From: DASXRC01 sp036506495
Lineage (GTDB): Bacteria > Actinomycetota > Actinomycetes > Mycobacteriales > Micromonosporaceae
Assembly: GCA_036506495.1 (NCBI GenBank)
Contig: DASXRQ010000226.1
Span: 1 to 58,537, forward strand
DNA: 58,537 bases
Direction: 5' to 3'
Made by a program: the position numbers and the translations under genes. Below the pieces are notes generated by a model. That model saw nothing but the letters and a program-made list of their open reading frames with translations. It did no database searches and had not been told where the DNA came from. Positions 46,587 to 55,236 of the stretch are shown here, one piece after another; positions within the stretch are counted from its first letter, which is position 1, and every line of letters begins with the position of its first letter.

Positions 46587-46656
46587 GCCGGCACCCTACG
46601 TGACTGCGGGCTCTCACAAAAGGGTCCGGAACATGGCCGACCGGTCGAATCGCCGG

Positions 46657-47526
46657 TCAGCCGATCAGTGCAGCGCGCCGGCCACCGAGGTCCGCACGAC
46701 GGTCGATGAGCATGCTGTGCGCGGACCGCACGCGCGCCAGCTCGGCCGGTTCCAGCGTCGCGACCACCACGGACTCGCCCTCGTCGGCACCGCGCGCCAG
46801 CGCCCGTCCCTCCGGGTCGTAGATCGCCGCGCCGCCGTTGAACCGCCAGTGCTCGGTGCCGCCCACGGAGTTCGCGAACGCGACGTACATCGTGTTGTCG
46901 AGTGCGCGCGCCGCGTAGTACAGGTCGCGACGGTGCGCCGAGCCGACCAGGTACCCGCTCGGGCACAGGTAGCCGTGCGCGGCGTCGCCGGCCGCCGCGC
47001 GGGCATGCTCCGGAAAGCACCCGTCGTAGCAGACCCCGAGACCAAGCCGCCAGCCGTCGACGGTCAGTGTCGCCCCGCGCTCACCGGGCGCGAACAAGGC
47101 GTTCTCGTCTGGCCCCCACAGGTGCTGCTTGTCGTACCCGACGGTGACCGCGCCAGTCCGGTCGACCACCAGCGAGGAGCAGGTTCGCCGGCCGTCCGCG
47201 TGCCGGACGGCGGCGCCGACGACGATCACGATCCGCCGGTCGCCGGCCACCGCGCGCAGCGGGTCGAGCCGCGGGTCGGCGACCCGCGCGGCGTCGTCCG
47301 CGGCCACGTGGGTCCCGTGCGGGTCCGCACGCAGGCTTGGCGGGTGGTACGCCGAGAGAAACAGCTCCGGCAGCACGACCACGGTCGCGCCGCGGTCCGC
47401 CGCCTCGGTCGCCCAGCGGGAGCCCGCCGAGGCGTTGCCGGACACGTCGCCGGGCGCCGGGCTCGCCTGCACGGCGGCCACCACGAGCGGCTGCTCGGGC
47501 AGGGGTACGGCTCGCGTGTCGACCAC
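46657..47526 (-). CDS. Nitrilase-superfamily carbon-nitrogen hydrolase
   Basis: 289 residues. The Glu-Lys-Cys triad is visible in VVVLPELFLSAY, GYDKQHLWGPDE and GVCYDGCFPEH. Hydrolyses an amide or nitrile (omega-amidase or carbamoylase are common activities). GTG 47526 with CAGGAT 6 nt upstream. The promoter is back-to-back with that of the thioesterase gene, whose -10 lies only 4 bp away. Confidence 0.88.
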   Translation of the reverse strand: MVDTRAVPLPEQPLVVAAVQASPAPGDVSGNASAGSRWATEAADRGATVVVLPELFLSAYHPPSLRADPHGTHVAADDAARVADPRLDPLRAVAGDRRIVIVVGAAVRHADGRRTCSSLVVDRTGAVTVGYDKQHLWGPDENALFAPGERGATLTVDGWRLGLGVCYDGCFPEHARAAAGDAAHGYLCPSGYLVGSAHRRDLYYAARALDNTMYVAFANSVGGTEHWRFNGGAAIYDPEGRALARGADEGESVVVATLEPAELARVRSAHSMLIDRRADLGGRRAALIG

Positions 47527-47555
47527 GCCGCCATCCTGCCAGCACAATGGCGGTC

Positions 47556-48353
47556 GTGACGGACGCGTTCTTCCAGCCCGCCGCCTCCCCCGGTGGCTAC
47601 CTCGCGACCCCGCACACGGTGGGACCGTGGGACGGTCGCCTGCAACACGCCGGTCCGCCGAGCGCCCTGGTGACCAGGGCGATCGAGGCGACACCATCGT
47701 CGATCGAGGGGCCGACCCAGCTCGCCCGGATCACCGTGGAGATCCTCAGCGGCGTACCCGTCGGGGAGGTCGTGGTGAGTGCGGCGGTGGCACGGCCGGG
47801 GCGGTCCGTCGAGCTCGTCGAGGCCGAGCTGGCTGCGGGCGGTCGGCCGGTGCTGCGGGCGCGCGCCTGGCGGGTGCGGCTGGCCAAGCTCGACCTTCCG
47901 GACGACGCGGTCGCCGACGCGCCGCCGCCCCCGCCGCGCCCGGAGGCGCCGGCCCGCTTCACCGTCCCACATTGGCGGGTCGGCTACCTGGAAGCCATCG
48001 AGTGGCGGTTCGCGGAGGGCCACTTCGAACGGCCCGGACCGGCGACGGCCTGGGCGCGGCAGCGGATGCCGCTGGTCGCCGGGGAGGAACCGACCGGCCC
48101 GCAGCGATTGATGCTGCTCGCCGACTCCGGCAACGGCCTGAGCCAGATGCTCGACGTCGGTCGCTGGTGGTTCATCAACACCGAGTTGACCGTCCACCTG
48201 CACCGGGAGCCGGCCGGCGAGTGGCTGTGCCTGCGCGCGTCATCCACGCTCAGCGACACCGGCGTCGGGCTCGCCGAGACCGAGCTGTACGACGAGGAGG
48301 GTCGGATCGGCCGCGGCGCGCAGGCGCTGCTGGTCGGCCCGCGGCCATCCTGA
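47556..48353 (+). CDS. Acyl-CoA thioesterase-like protein (tandem hotdog)
   Basis: 265 residues, two hotdog-like halves. N-terminal half has HTVGPWDGRLQHAGPPSALV (catalytic region of TesB-like enzymes); C-terminal half has LADSGNGLSQMLDVGRWWFI and LRASSTLSDTGVGLAETELY. CACAAT 7 nt before GTG 47556 supports this start; ATG 47547 is the alternative. Probably acts on medium or branched acyl-CoA. Confidence 0.82.
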   Translation: MTDAFFQPAASPGGYLATPHTVGPWDGRLQHAGPPSALVTRAIEATPSSIEGPTQLARITVEILSGVPVGEVVVSAAVARPGRSVELVEAELAAGGRPVLRARAWRVRLAKLDLPDDAVADAPPPPPRPEAPARFTVPHWRVGYLEAIEWRFAEGHFERPGPATAWARQRMPLVAGEEPTGPQRLMLLADSGNGLSQMLDVGRWWFINTELTVHLHREPAGEWLCLRASSTLSDTGVGLAETELYDEEGRIGRGAQALLVGPRPS

Positions 48354-48354
48354 A

Positions 48355-48396
48355 CCGTACGTACGGATTGCATCGCACCACCACACCTGTCACGAT
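48355..48396 (+). promoter_or_regulatory. Promoter and palindromic operator of the AcnR-like gene
   Basis: CCGTACGTACGG (48355-48366), a perfect 12-bp palindrome, directly precedes a TTGCAT -35 (48368-48373), a 17-bp spacer and CACGAT (48391-48396), 6 nt before the GTG. Repressor occupancy there would block polymerase. A close match lies upstream of acnA. Confidence 0.55.
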
Positions 48397-48402
48397 CGAC
48401 TT

Positions 48403-48978
48403 GTGCCCAGGGTGAGTCAGGACCAGCTCGATGCACGTCGCCGGGAGATCCTGGCCGCCGCGCGGGCCGTGTTCGCCCGGCACGGGTACGAGGGCGCCAC
48501 GGTCCGCCGCCTGGAGGAGGAGACCGGGCTGTCCCGCGGCGCCATCTTCCATCACTTCCGCGACAAGGACTCGCTGTTCCTCGCGGTGGCCGAGGACGAT
48601 GCGGCCGCGATGGTGGAGACGGTCACGCGCAACGGTCTCGTGCAGGTGATGCGTGACCTGCTGGCCCGGCGGGACTCACCGGAGACCGCCGGCTGGCTGG
48701 GCAGCCAGCTCGAGGTGTCCCGGCGGCTGCGTACCGACCCGGACTTCGCCAAGCGGTGGGCCGCCCGGTCGGACGCGATCGCCGCGGCGACCCGGGAGCG
48801 GCTCCGGCGGCAGCGCGAGGCCGGCGTCCTGCGCGACGACGTGCCGCTCGACGTGCTCGCGCAGTTCCTGGAGCTCGCGTACGACGGGCTCGTCCTGCAT
48901 CTCGCCATGGGACGGCCCGCCGACGACCTGGGGCCGGTGCTCGACCTGGTCGAGGAGGCGGTGCGGCGCCCAGGGTAG
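48403..48978 (+). CDS. acnR: TetR-family regulator, AcnR-like
   Basis: 191 residues. The N-terminal helix-turn-helix AAARAVFARHGYEGATVRRL and EETGLSRGAIFHHFRDKDSLF closely resembles AcnR, the aconitase repressor of corynebacteria. The ligand domain is helical and ends LVEEAVRRPG. The leaderless GTG start and the operator overlapping its promoter suggest autorepression. acnA lies 4 kb upstream on the same strand, matching the Rv1474c-Rv1475c pair. The specific name is inference from sequence resemblance and context. Confidence 0.72.
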   Translation: MPRVSQDQLDARRREILAAARAVFARHGYEGATVRRLEEETGLSRGAIFHHFRDKDSLFLAVAEDDAAAMVETVTRNGLVQVMRDLLARRDSPETAGWLGSQLEVSRRLRTDPDFAKRWAARSDAIAAATRERLRRQREAGVLRDDVPLDVLAQFLELAYDGLVLHLAMGRPADDLGPVLDLVEEAVRRPG

Positions 48979-49056
48979 CCGCCCGCACGGCGTATGCGCG
49001 CCTCCCCGCCTCCTCGCCTCGTGCGGGCGCGACCGTCGTGCGGCAGGATCGGCGGC

Positions 49057-49818
49057 ATGGATCTCGGACTTGCCGATCGGGTCTACGTGTTGACCGGTGC
49101 CTCCCGGGGGCTCGGGTACGCGACCGCCGAGTGTCTCGTCGCGGACGGTGCACGCGTCGTCATCTCCGCACGCGACCCGGGGCATGTGGCAGAGGCGGTG
49201 CAGAAGCTGGGCGGCGAGGAGCGGGCCCTGGGCGTCGCCGCGGACCTCGCGGACCCGGGCACCGCCGACCGTCTCGTCCACACCGCGACCGAGGCGTTCG
49301 GTCGGCTCGACGGGGCGCTCATCTCGGTCGGTGGCCCGCCCCGCGGCACCGCCGCGCGCGTGAGCGACGACCAGTGGCGGGCCGCGTTCGAGACCGTGTT
49401 TCTCGGTGCCGTGCGCGCCGCGCGTACGGTCGCCGGTGCCCTCGACCGCGGTGGCGCGATCGGGCTCGTCCTGTCGAGCTCGGCCCGCAGCCCGATCGCC
49501 GAGCTGGGCATCTCCAACGGCCTGCGTCCGGGGCTCGCCGGCGTCGCGAAGGACATGGCCGACGAGTACGCCCCGCACGGCATCCGCGTCGTCAGCCTCC
49601 TGCCGCACCGCATCCTCACCGACCGCAACCGGGAGCTGTTCGCGGCGACCGGCGACGCCGCGCGGGCGCAGGCGGACGCCGAGGCCGCGATCCCCATGCG
49701 GCGGCTCGGCGACCCGGCCGAGTTCGGGCGGGTTGCCGCGTTCCTGCTCTCGCCCGCGGCCAGTTACCTCACCGGTCTGTCGATCCCGGTCGACGGCGGC
49801 GCCGTGCGCTCGCTTTGA
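49057..49818 (+). CDS. SDR-family protein lacking the canonical Tyr-Lys pair
   Basis: 253 residues. Cofactor loop TGASRGLGYA and ADLADPG are standard. The catalytic Ser is in LVLSSSARSP but the Y-x-x-x-K site reads LGISNGLRPG, with Ser for Tyr and Arg for Lys. C-terminal SIPVDGGAVRSL is typical. Either the protein is a non-catalytic SDR or belongs to an atypical subgroup. CAGGAT lies 7 nt before the ATG. Confidence 0.85.
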   Translation: MDLGLADRVYVLTGASRGLGYATAECLVADGARVVISARDPGHVAEAVQKLGGEERALGVAADLADPGTADRLVHTATEAFGRLDGALISVGGPPRGTAARVSDDQWRAAFETVFLGAVRAARTVAGALDRGGAIGLVLSSSARSPIAELGISNGLRPGLAGVAKDMADEYAPHGIRVVSLLPHRILTDRNRELFAATGDAARAQADAEAAIPMRRLGDPAEFGRVAAFLLSPAASYLTGLSIPVDGGAVRSL

Positions 49819-49853
49819 CAGACCCGGGCCGCATCGCGGGCTCGCCGCGCGCG

Positions 49854-49952
49854 CAAGTCCGTCAGAGTTGGGCCCTCGGCCGGCGCTCCACGCCCGACTC
49901 TGACGGAGTTGGGCCCTCGGCCGCGCTCCAACCCCCGACTCTGACAGAGTTG
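49854..49952. repeat. Paired-palindrome element, family B, with tandem duplication
   Basis: Three half-units: 49854-49872 (GTCCGTCAGAGTTGGG), 49893-49913 (CCCGACTCTGACGGAGTTGGG) and 49934-49952 (CCCGACTCTGACAGAGTTG). The second and third with spacers are a 40-bp direct duplication. Related to family A at 14 of 18 core positions. The last half supplies CAGAGT, 6 nt before the mug GTG. Confidence 0.82.
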
Positions 49953-49956
49953 CAGC

Positions 49957-50553
49957 GTGGGTGACGGACCGGCGCACGAAGCCGCGGATGGGGTGCTCGA
50001 CGTGGCGCCGACGCGACCCACGCGGGCGGAGCTGTCGGCCGCCGCTGGCCGCACCATCCCGGACGTCATCGCGCCCGGCCTGACCGTGCTGTTCTGCGGC
50101 ATCAACCCAGGGCTGTACTCGGCCGCGACGGGCCACCACTTCGCGCGCCCGGGCAACAGGTTCTGGCGAGCGCTGCACCAGGCCGGTTTCACCGACCGTC
50201 AACTGCACCCCTCGGAGCAGGCCGAGCTGCTTGACCGGGGCCTCGGCGTGACCAACCTCGTCGACCGCGCGACCGCCCGCGCGGACGAACTCACCGTGGA
50301 CGAGCTCCGGGCGGGGGCGCCGGCGCTGGCCGCGAAGGTGAACCGCTACGAACCCGTCTGGGTGGCGGTCGTCGGCGTCACCGCGTACCGCATCGCGTTC
50401 GAACGGCCGGAGGCGTCGCTCGGCCGACAGCCGGAGCGGCTCGCGAGCGTCCGAGTCTGGGTGTTGCCGAACCCGAGCGGGCTCAACGCGCACCACACGC
50501 CCGACACGCTCGCCGCGGCGTTCGCCGAGCTGCGGGCGGCGGCCGTCGGGTGA
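49957..50553 (+). CDS. mug: G/U mismatch-specific DNA glycosylase
   Basis: 198 residues. Uracil-glycosylase superfamily fold: VLFCGINPGLYSAATGHHFA (motif A with catalytic Asn, GINPG) and LPNPSGLNAHHT (motif B). Excises uracil or ethenocytosine opposite G. The C-terminus is short and Ala-rich. The GTG lies right after a repeat element. Confidence 0.92.
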   Translation: MGDGPAHEAADGVLDVAPTRPTRAELSAAAGRTIPDVIAPGLTVLFCGINPGLYSAATGHHFARPGNRFWRALHQAGFTDRQLHPSEQAELLDRGLGVTNLVDRATARADELTVDELRAGAPALAAKVNRYEPVWVAVVGVTAYRIAFERPEASLGRQPERLASVRVWVLPNPSGLNAHHTPDTLAAAFAELRAAAVG

Positions 50554-50571
50554 GGCTGGAACGCCGCGCGG

Positions 50572-52533
50572 TCACTCGCCTTCGCGATAGTCGCGCGGCA
50601 CCATGACCACCTCGGGCTCGGCCTCCCCAGTGAACGGGACCGGCGACTCGGCGACCGCGAACTGGGTCCGGTACAGCTCGGCGTAGAGGCCACCCACCGC
50701 GACGAGCTCGTAATGCGTGCCCCGCTCAACGATCTTGCCACGGTCCAGCACGACGATCAGGTCGGCGTCGCGCACGGTCGACAGGCGGTGTGCGATGACC
50801 AGGGCCGTGCGGCCGGTCAGCGCGACCGAGAGGGCCCGCTGCACCGCCGCCTCGGACTCGGAATCGAGGTGCGCGGTCGCCTCGTCGAGAATGACGATCG
50901 AAGGCGCCTTGAGGAGCAGCCGGGCGATCGCGATGCGCTGCTTCTCGCCGCCGGAGAACCGGTAGCCGCGCTCGCCCACGACGGTATCGAGCCCGTCGGG
51001 GATGGACCGGACCAGGTCGGCGACCTGCGCCCCGGCCAGCGCCTCCCACAGCTCCTCGTCGGTGGCGTCCGGCTTGGCGTACCGCAGGTTCTCGGCGATC
51101 GTCTCGTGGAACAGGTGCGAATCCTGCGTGACCACGCCGATCGTGTCGCGCAGCGACGCTAGCGTGGCGTCGCGCACGTCGACGTCACCGACGAGCACCG
51201 CGCCGTCGGTAACGTCGTAGACCCGCGAGAGCAGCATCGACAGCGTGGACTTGCCCGCGCCGGACGGGCCGACGAGCGCCACCATCTGGCCCGGCTCGAC
51301 CACAAAGGACACACCGCGCAGCACGGGCTCCGAGGCCGTCCGGTCGAGCGTCGCCACGTCCTCGAGTGAGGCCAGCGACACCTCGGCTGCGGTCGGGTAG
51401 CGAAAGCGCACATCCCGGAACTCGATGCGCCCAGAGCCCCGCGGGATCGGCACCGCGCCCGGCCTCTCGGCGATGGCCGGCGTCAGGTCGAGCACCTCAA
51501 ACACTCGGTCGAACGACACCAGCGCGCTCATCACGTCGACCCGAACGTTGGACAGCGCCGTCAGCGGCCCGTAGAGCCGGGTCAGCAGCAGCGCGAGCGC
51601 CACGACATCGCCCGGACTGAGCCGGCCGTGCACCGCGAGCCACCCGCCCAGGCCGTACGTGAGCGCCTGCGCCAGCGACGCGACGAGCAGCATCGCCACG
51701 AAGAACGTCCGGGAGTACATCGCCTGCTCGATGCCGATGTCGCGGACGCGCCGCGCCCGATCGCCGAAGCGGCGCGCCTCCTCGTCTGGCCGCCCGAACA
51801 GCTTGACCAGCAGTGCGCCGGCAACCCCGAAGCGCTCGGTCATCGTCGCGTTCATCTGCGCGTCGAGGTTGTACGCCTCCCGGGTGATCTCGGCCAGCCG
51901 CCGGCCGACCCGACGCGCCGGCACGATGAAGGCGGGCAGCAGGATCAGCGACAACACGGTGATCTGCCAGGACAGCGCGAACATGACGCCGGCGGTCAGT
52001 GCGAGCTGGATGACGTTGCTGACCACGCCGGACAGCGTGGTCGTGAACGCCCGCTGCGCCCCCAGCACGTCGTTGTTGAGCCGGCTGACCAGCGCCCCGG
52101 TCTGGGTGCGGGTGAAGAACTGCAGCGGCATGCGCTGTACGTGGTCGTACACCTGAGTCCGAAGGTGGAGGATGATGCCCTCGCCGATGCGCGCGGAGTA
52201 CCACCGCTGGGCCAGCGACAGCAGCGCATCGACGACGGCCAGCGCGGCGATGAACAGCGCCAGCCGGACGACCGTGGCGCCGGCGTCCGCCTTGCCACCG
52301 GTGATCGCGGTGACGACCCGGCCGGCGAGGACCGGCGTGGCCACCCCGATGATGGCCGAGGCCACGACCGCGACCAGGAAGATGGCGATCGCGCCGCGGA
52401 AGGGGCGGGCGAACGCGAGGACCCGGCGGGCGGTCCCACGGGACAGCCGGTGCTCGTCCACCTCGTCCCGATTGCGCAGGGACCGCAGCATGCCCCAGCC
52501 GGCCATGCCCGCGCCGCCCATGGGGTGAGTCAC
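50572..52533 (-). CDS. ABC exporter with fused membrane and ATPase domains
   Basis: 653 residues. Six-helix exporter domain (about 45-340; AIFLVAVVASAIIGVATPVL and so on) then an ATPase: Walker A VGPSGAGKST, Q-loop TQDSHLF, signature FSGGEKQRIAIAR and Walker B IVILDEATAHLDSE, with H-loop IAHRL. Probably dimeric lipid, peptide or drug exporter. GTG start with GGAGGTGA 4 nt upstream. A 20-residue insert precedes Walker A. Confidence 0.92.
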   Translation of the reverse strand: MTHPMGGAGMAGWGMLRSLRNRDEVDEHRLSRGTARRVLAFARPFRGAIAIFLVAVVASAIIGVATPVLAGRVVTAITGGKADAGATVVRLALFIAALAVVDALLSLAQRWYSARIGEGIILHLRTQVYDHVQRMPLQFFTRTQTGALVSRLNNDVLGAQRAFTTTLSGVVSNVIQLALTAGVMFALSWQITVLSLILLPAFIVPARRVGRRLAEITREAYNLDAQMNATMTERFGVAGALLVKLFGRPDEEARRFGDRARRVRDIGIEQAMYSRTFFVAMLLVASLAQALTYGLGGWLAVHGRLSPGDVVALALLLTRLYGPLTALSNVRVDVMSALVSFDRVFEVLDLTPAIAERPGAVPIPRGSGRIEFRDVRFRYPTAAEVSLASLEDVATLDRTASEPVLRGVSFVVEPGQMVALVGPSGAGKSTLSMLLSRVYDVTDGAVLVGDVDVRDATLASLRDTIGVVTQDSHLFHETIAENLRYAKPDATDEELWEALAGAQVADLVRSIPDGLDTVVGERGYRFSGGEKQRIAIARLLLKAPSIVILDEATAHLDSESEAAVQRALSVALTGRTALVIAHRLSTVRDADLIVVLDRGKIVERGTHYELVAVGGLYAELYRTQFAVAESPVPFTGEAEPEVVMVPRDYREGE

Positions 52534-52654
52534 CCGGTCACCTCCGCGCCAACCCTACGTCGGGCCCAGTCTGGCCGACGGGTATGACAACTGTTCAGGT
52601 AACAGGCATCTTCCCGGGCGGTCCTTACGCTCAGGGCGAACGACACTGCCCGTG

Positions 52655-53407
52655 CTACTCCCCCGCGCCGGCCAGGTCACGCAGGCGGCGCGTCTGTGCC
52701 TCACGCTCGGCGGCCTCCTGCTCGGCGTACGACCGGCCGGCCGCGCCGGCCAGGAGCGCCTTGATCTCGATCACCGCGTCCCGCGGGCCGGCGAGCACCG
52801 CGGCGGTCAGGTCGGCCACGGCGGGGTCCAGCTCCGGCCGCGGCACGACGACGTTCGCCAGCCCGATGCGGTCGGCCTCGGCGGCACCGACCCGCCGGCC
52901 GGTCACGCACAGCTCGAGCGCCCGGGCGTACCCGACGAGTTCGACCAGACGCTTCGTGCCGCCCAGATCCGGCACCAGGCCAAGGGTCACCTCGGCCATC
53001 GAGAGCTGGGCATCGTCGGCCAGCACACGGACGTCACAGGCGAGCGCCAACTGGAAGCCGGCACCGATCGCGTGGCCCTGCACGGCGGCGACGGTGACCA
53101 GATCCGGGCGGCGCAGCCAGGAGAACGCCTCCTGGTACTGCGAAATCTGTGCCGCGCACTCCTCGGGGGCCAGCTGGACGAGGCGGGCGAACGCCGGACC
53201 GCGCGTCTCCGCGAGGTCGATTCCGGCGGAGAAGGCCCGGCCCTCGCCCCGGACCACGGCCACCCGGACATCGCCCGGCAGCTCCCGCCCGATCCGGCGG
53301 AGCTCCGTCCACATCGCAATGTGTTGAGCGTTGAGAACGTCGGGCCGGTCCAACGTGACCGTCGCGACCGGCCCGTCGCGGTACAGCCGTACACCCGGCG
53401 CGGTCAC
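52655..53407 (-). CDS. Enoyl-CoA hydratase/isomerase family protein
   Basis: 250-residue crotonase. Oxyanion-hole sequences GRAFSAGIDLAE and HAIGAGFQLALACD are intact. Catalytic Glu is in SMAEVTLGL; the second acidic position is Asp in VPDLGGTK. GTG start assigned where the conserved VRLYRDGPVATVTL strand begins; no ribosome site is clear. Corresponds in position to EchA12 (Rv1472). Confidence 0.88.
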   Translation of the reverse strand: MTAPGVRLYRDGPVATVTLDRPDVLNAQHIAMWTELRRIGRELPGDVRVAVVRGEGRAFSAGIDLAETRGPAFARLVQLAPEECAAQISQYQEAFSWLRRPDLVTVAAVQGHAIGAGFQLALACDVRVLADDAQLSMAEVTLGLVPDLGGTKRLVELVGYARALELCVTGRRVGAAEADRIGLANVVVPRPELDPAVADLTAAVLAGPRDAVIEIKALLAGAAGRSYAEQEAAEREAQTRRLRDLAGAGE

Positions 53408-53453
53408 GGGTGGAGCCGACTGAACAGGTGCGGGGCGTGCGCGGCTTCGCGGT

Positions 53454-53681
53454 TCACGCCTTCTTGCGGCGGCGGGCACCGCCCCGCTGACGCAGCTGCA
53501 CGCCGGACTCGGTCAGCACGCGGTGGACGAACCCGTACGAGCGGCCCGTGGACGACGCCAGGGCTCGGATGCTCTCGCCGTTGGTGTACCGCTTGACCAG
53601 ATCCTTGGCGAGTGTCTGGCGCTCGGCCCCGACGATCCTGCGACCCTTCTCAGTACTGGTGGCTGTGCCGGTGGCTGCCAT
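53454..53681 (-). CDS. Small helix-turn-helix protein (Rv1473A-like)
   Basis: 75 residues. LAKDLVKRYTNGESIRALAS and STGRSYGFVHRVLTESG form a Mor/resolvase-like helix-turn-helix, and the C-terminus GGARRRKKA is basic. It is strongly conserved in actinobacteria. GAGGAA precedes the ATG. Likely DNA- or RNA-binding; target unknown. Confidence 0.82.
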   Translation of the reverse strand: MAATGTATSTEKGRRIVGAERQTLAKDLVKRYTNGESIRALASSTGRSYGFVHRVLTESGVQLRQRGGARRRKKA

Positions 53682-53820
53682 GTTGATTCCTCACGTCCCA
53701 GACTGTGCGGTTCGATGCGGTCCCACCTATTAGACCGCCTCCGACGATCATGCGCTAGATATCAAGTCCGCGCCAACCGACACGCATCGTGTTGTCACCA
53801 ACCCGATACCGTGGTGCGCC

Positions 53821-55143
53821 GTGACCACTGATGAGCCCGGGTCGGCGCGGCGATCCGAACGCCGCGACCTCCTTGGTTGGGCCGTGTTCGTGGCCGCCGG
53901 GCTCGTGTTCACGTGGCTCGCGGTTCGCGGCGACGCTCGCCTCGGCACGGCCGGCGCGCCGTTTCTCGGGGCGTACCAACTGCGGCTCGTGCCCGGCACG
54001 GTGCTGGCGCCGGCGGTCGCCGCTGTGGGGTTGGCGTTGGCCGCGCGGCGGCGGCTGGACCGACTGCCGTGGCCGGCGGTCTCCGCGGTGGGTTGCCTCG
54101 CCCTCTTCGCCTGGGCGGTGGCGTTGGCCCTCGTCGACGGCGCCGCCGGACTGACCCGCGGCCTGACCACGGAGGACAACCGCCTCATCGACGTCGATGA
54201 CGTGGGCGGCGACCCGCTACGGTACCTTCGGACGTTCGCCGCACACGCGAGCCTGCAGGCGCTGGCGACGCGGGGCCATCCGCCGGGGCCCGCGCTGCTG
54301 CTGTGGGGGTTGCAGCGGCTCGGCGTCACCAACCACGTCGCGCTCGGGTTGCTGGTCACCGCGGTGGCCGCGCTGCTCGCACCGCTGGTGCTCTCGGCCG
54401 TACGCGGGGTCTGCGGCGAGGACGAGGCCCGGCGCTTCCTGCCGGTGCTGACTCTGGCCCCGTACGCGGTATGGCTGGCCGGCGGAATGGACGCCGTCGT
54501 CGCGACGCTGGGCGCGGCCATGGTCGCGGCCGGTGTGCGGGCCAGCGACCACCGCCGAACCGGGCTGCGCGCTGCCGGCTGGGCAATGACCAGCGGCGTG
54601 CTCCTCGGCGTTGCCGCGATGTTTTCGTACGCCGTGCCCTGGCTGGGGCTGTCCGTCGTCTGCCTCTACTTCGCGCGGCGGCGGGCGGCGCTCAACGTGC
54701 TGACCGGGATCGGCGTGCTGCTCCCGGTCGCCGGTGTGGAGCTGCTCGGCTTCGGCTGGGTGGACGGGCTCAGCGCCGCGCACGCCGACTTCGCGGTCCG
54801 CATCGGGCCACACCGGTCCGCGGTGTGGTGGGCCGGCATCAGCCTCGTGGCGCTGGCGCTCGCGGCGGGACCGCCGCTGTACGCGAGCCTGCGCAAGACG
54901 CGTAACACGCCCGGCTGGCCGTTCCTGGTGGGTGCCGGCGCCGCGGTCCTTTTCTCCGTCGCCGCCGGTTTCGCCCGCGGCGGGGTCGAGGACGCGTGGC
55001 TCACGTTCTTTCCCTGGCTCACCGTGGCGGCCGTCGCGCCGCAGCGACAGGCCGGACCGCCCGTGCCAACGCCGCTGCTGCTCGTCGGGGTCGGTGCGGC
55101 CACCGCAGTCGTCATCGAGGCGGTGCTGGCGACCGCCCGCTGA
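53821..55143 (+). CDS. Polytopic membrane protein, GT-C glycosyltransferase-like
   Basis: 440 residues with about ten hydrophobic helices. The loop LATRGHPPGPALLLWGLQRL resembles the first lumenal loop of GT-C mannosyl/arabinosyltransferases, and TTEDNRLIDVDDV supplies acidic residues before it. Polyprenyl-phosphate sugar use is inferred, not demonstrated. GTG start with a TACCGT 8 nt upstream. Convergent with the ABC-F gene. Confidence 0.68.
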   Translation: MTTDEPGSARRSERRDLLGWAVFVAAGLVFTWLAVRGDARLGTAGAPFLGAYQLRLVPGTVLAPAVAAVGLALAARRRLDRLPWPAVSAVGCLALFAWAVALALVDGAAGLTRGLTTEDNRLIDVDDVGGDPLRYLRTFAAHASLQALATRGHPPGPALLLWGLQRLGVTNHVALGLLVTAVAALLAPLVLSAVRGVCGEDEARRFLPVLTLAPYAVWLAGGMDAVVATLGAAMVAAGVRASDHRRTGLRAAGWAMTSGVLLGVAAMFSYAVPWLGLSVVCLYFARRRAALNVLTGIGVLLPVAGVELLGFGWVDGLSAAHADFAVRIGPHRSAVWWAGISLVALALAAGPPLYASLRKTRNTPGWPFLVGAGAAVLFSVAAGFARGGVEDAWLTFFPWLTVAAVAPQRQAGPPVPTPLLLVGVGAATAVVIEAVLATAR

Positions 55144-55157
55144 CCGCCACCCCGGCC

Positions 55158-55218
55158 AAACTCCGTCAGAGGTGGGCGCTTGGCCGGCCGACGACACCCC
55201 TAATGTGACGGAGTCGGG
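55158..55218. repeat. Paired-palindrome element, family B degenerate copy
   Basis: AAACTCCGTCAGAGGTGGG and, 22 bp on, a diverged inverse copy ending TGTGACGGAGTCGGG. Both halves have lost perfect dyad symmetry but remain mutually inverse. Lies between convergent genes, where it could terminate both. Confidence 0.72.
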
Positions 55219-55236
55219 AAGGCGGACGAGCGGGCC

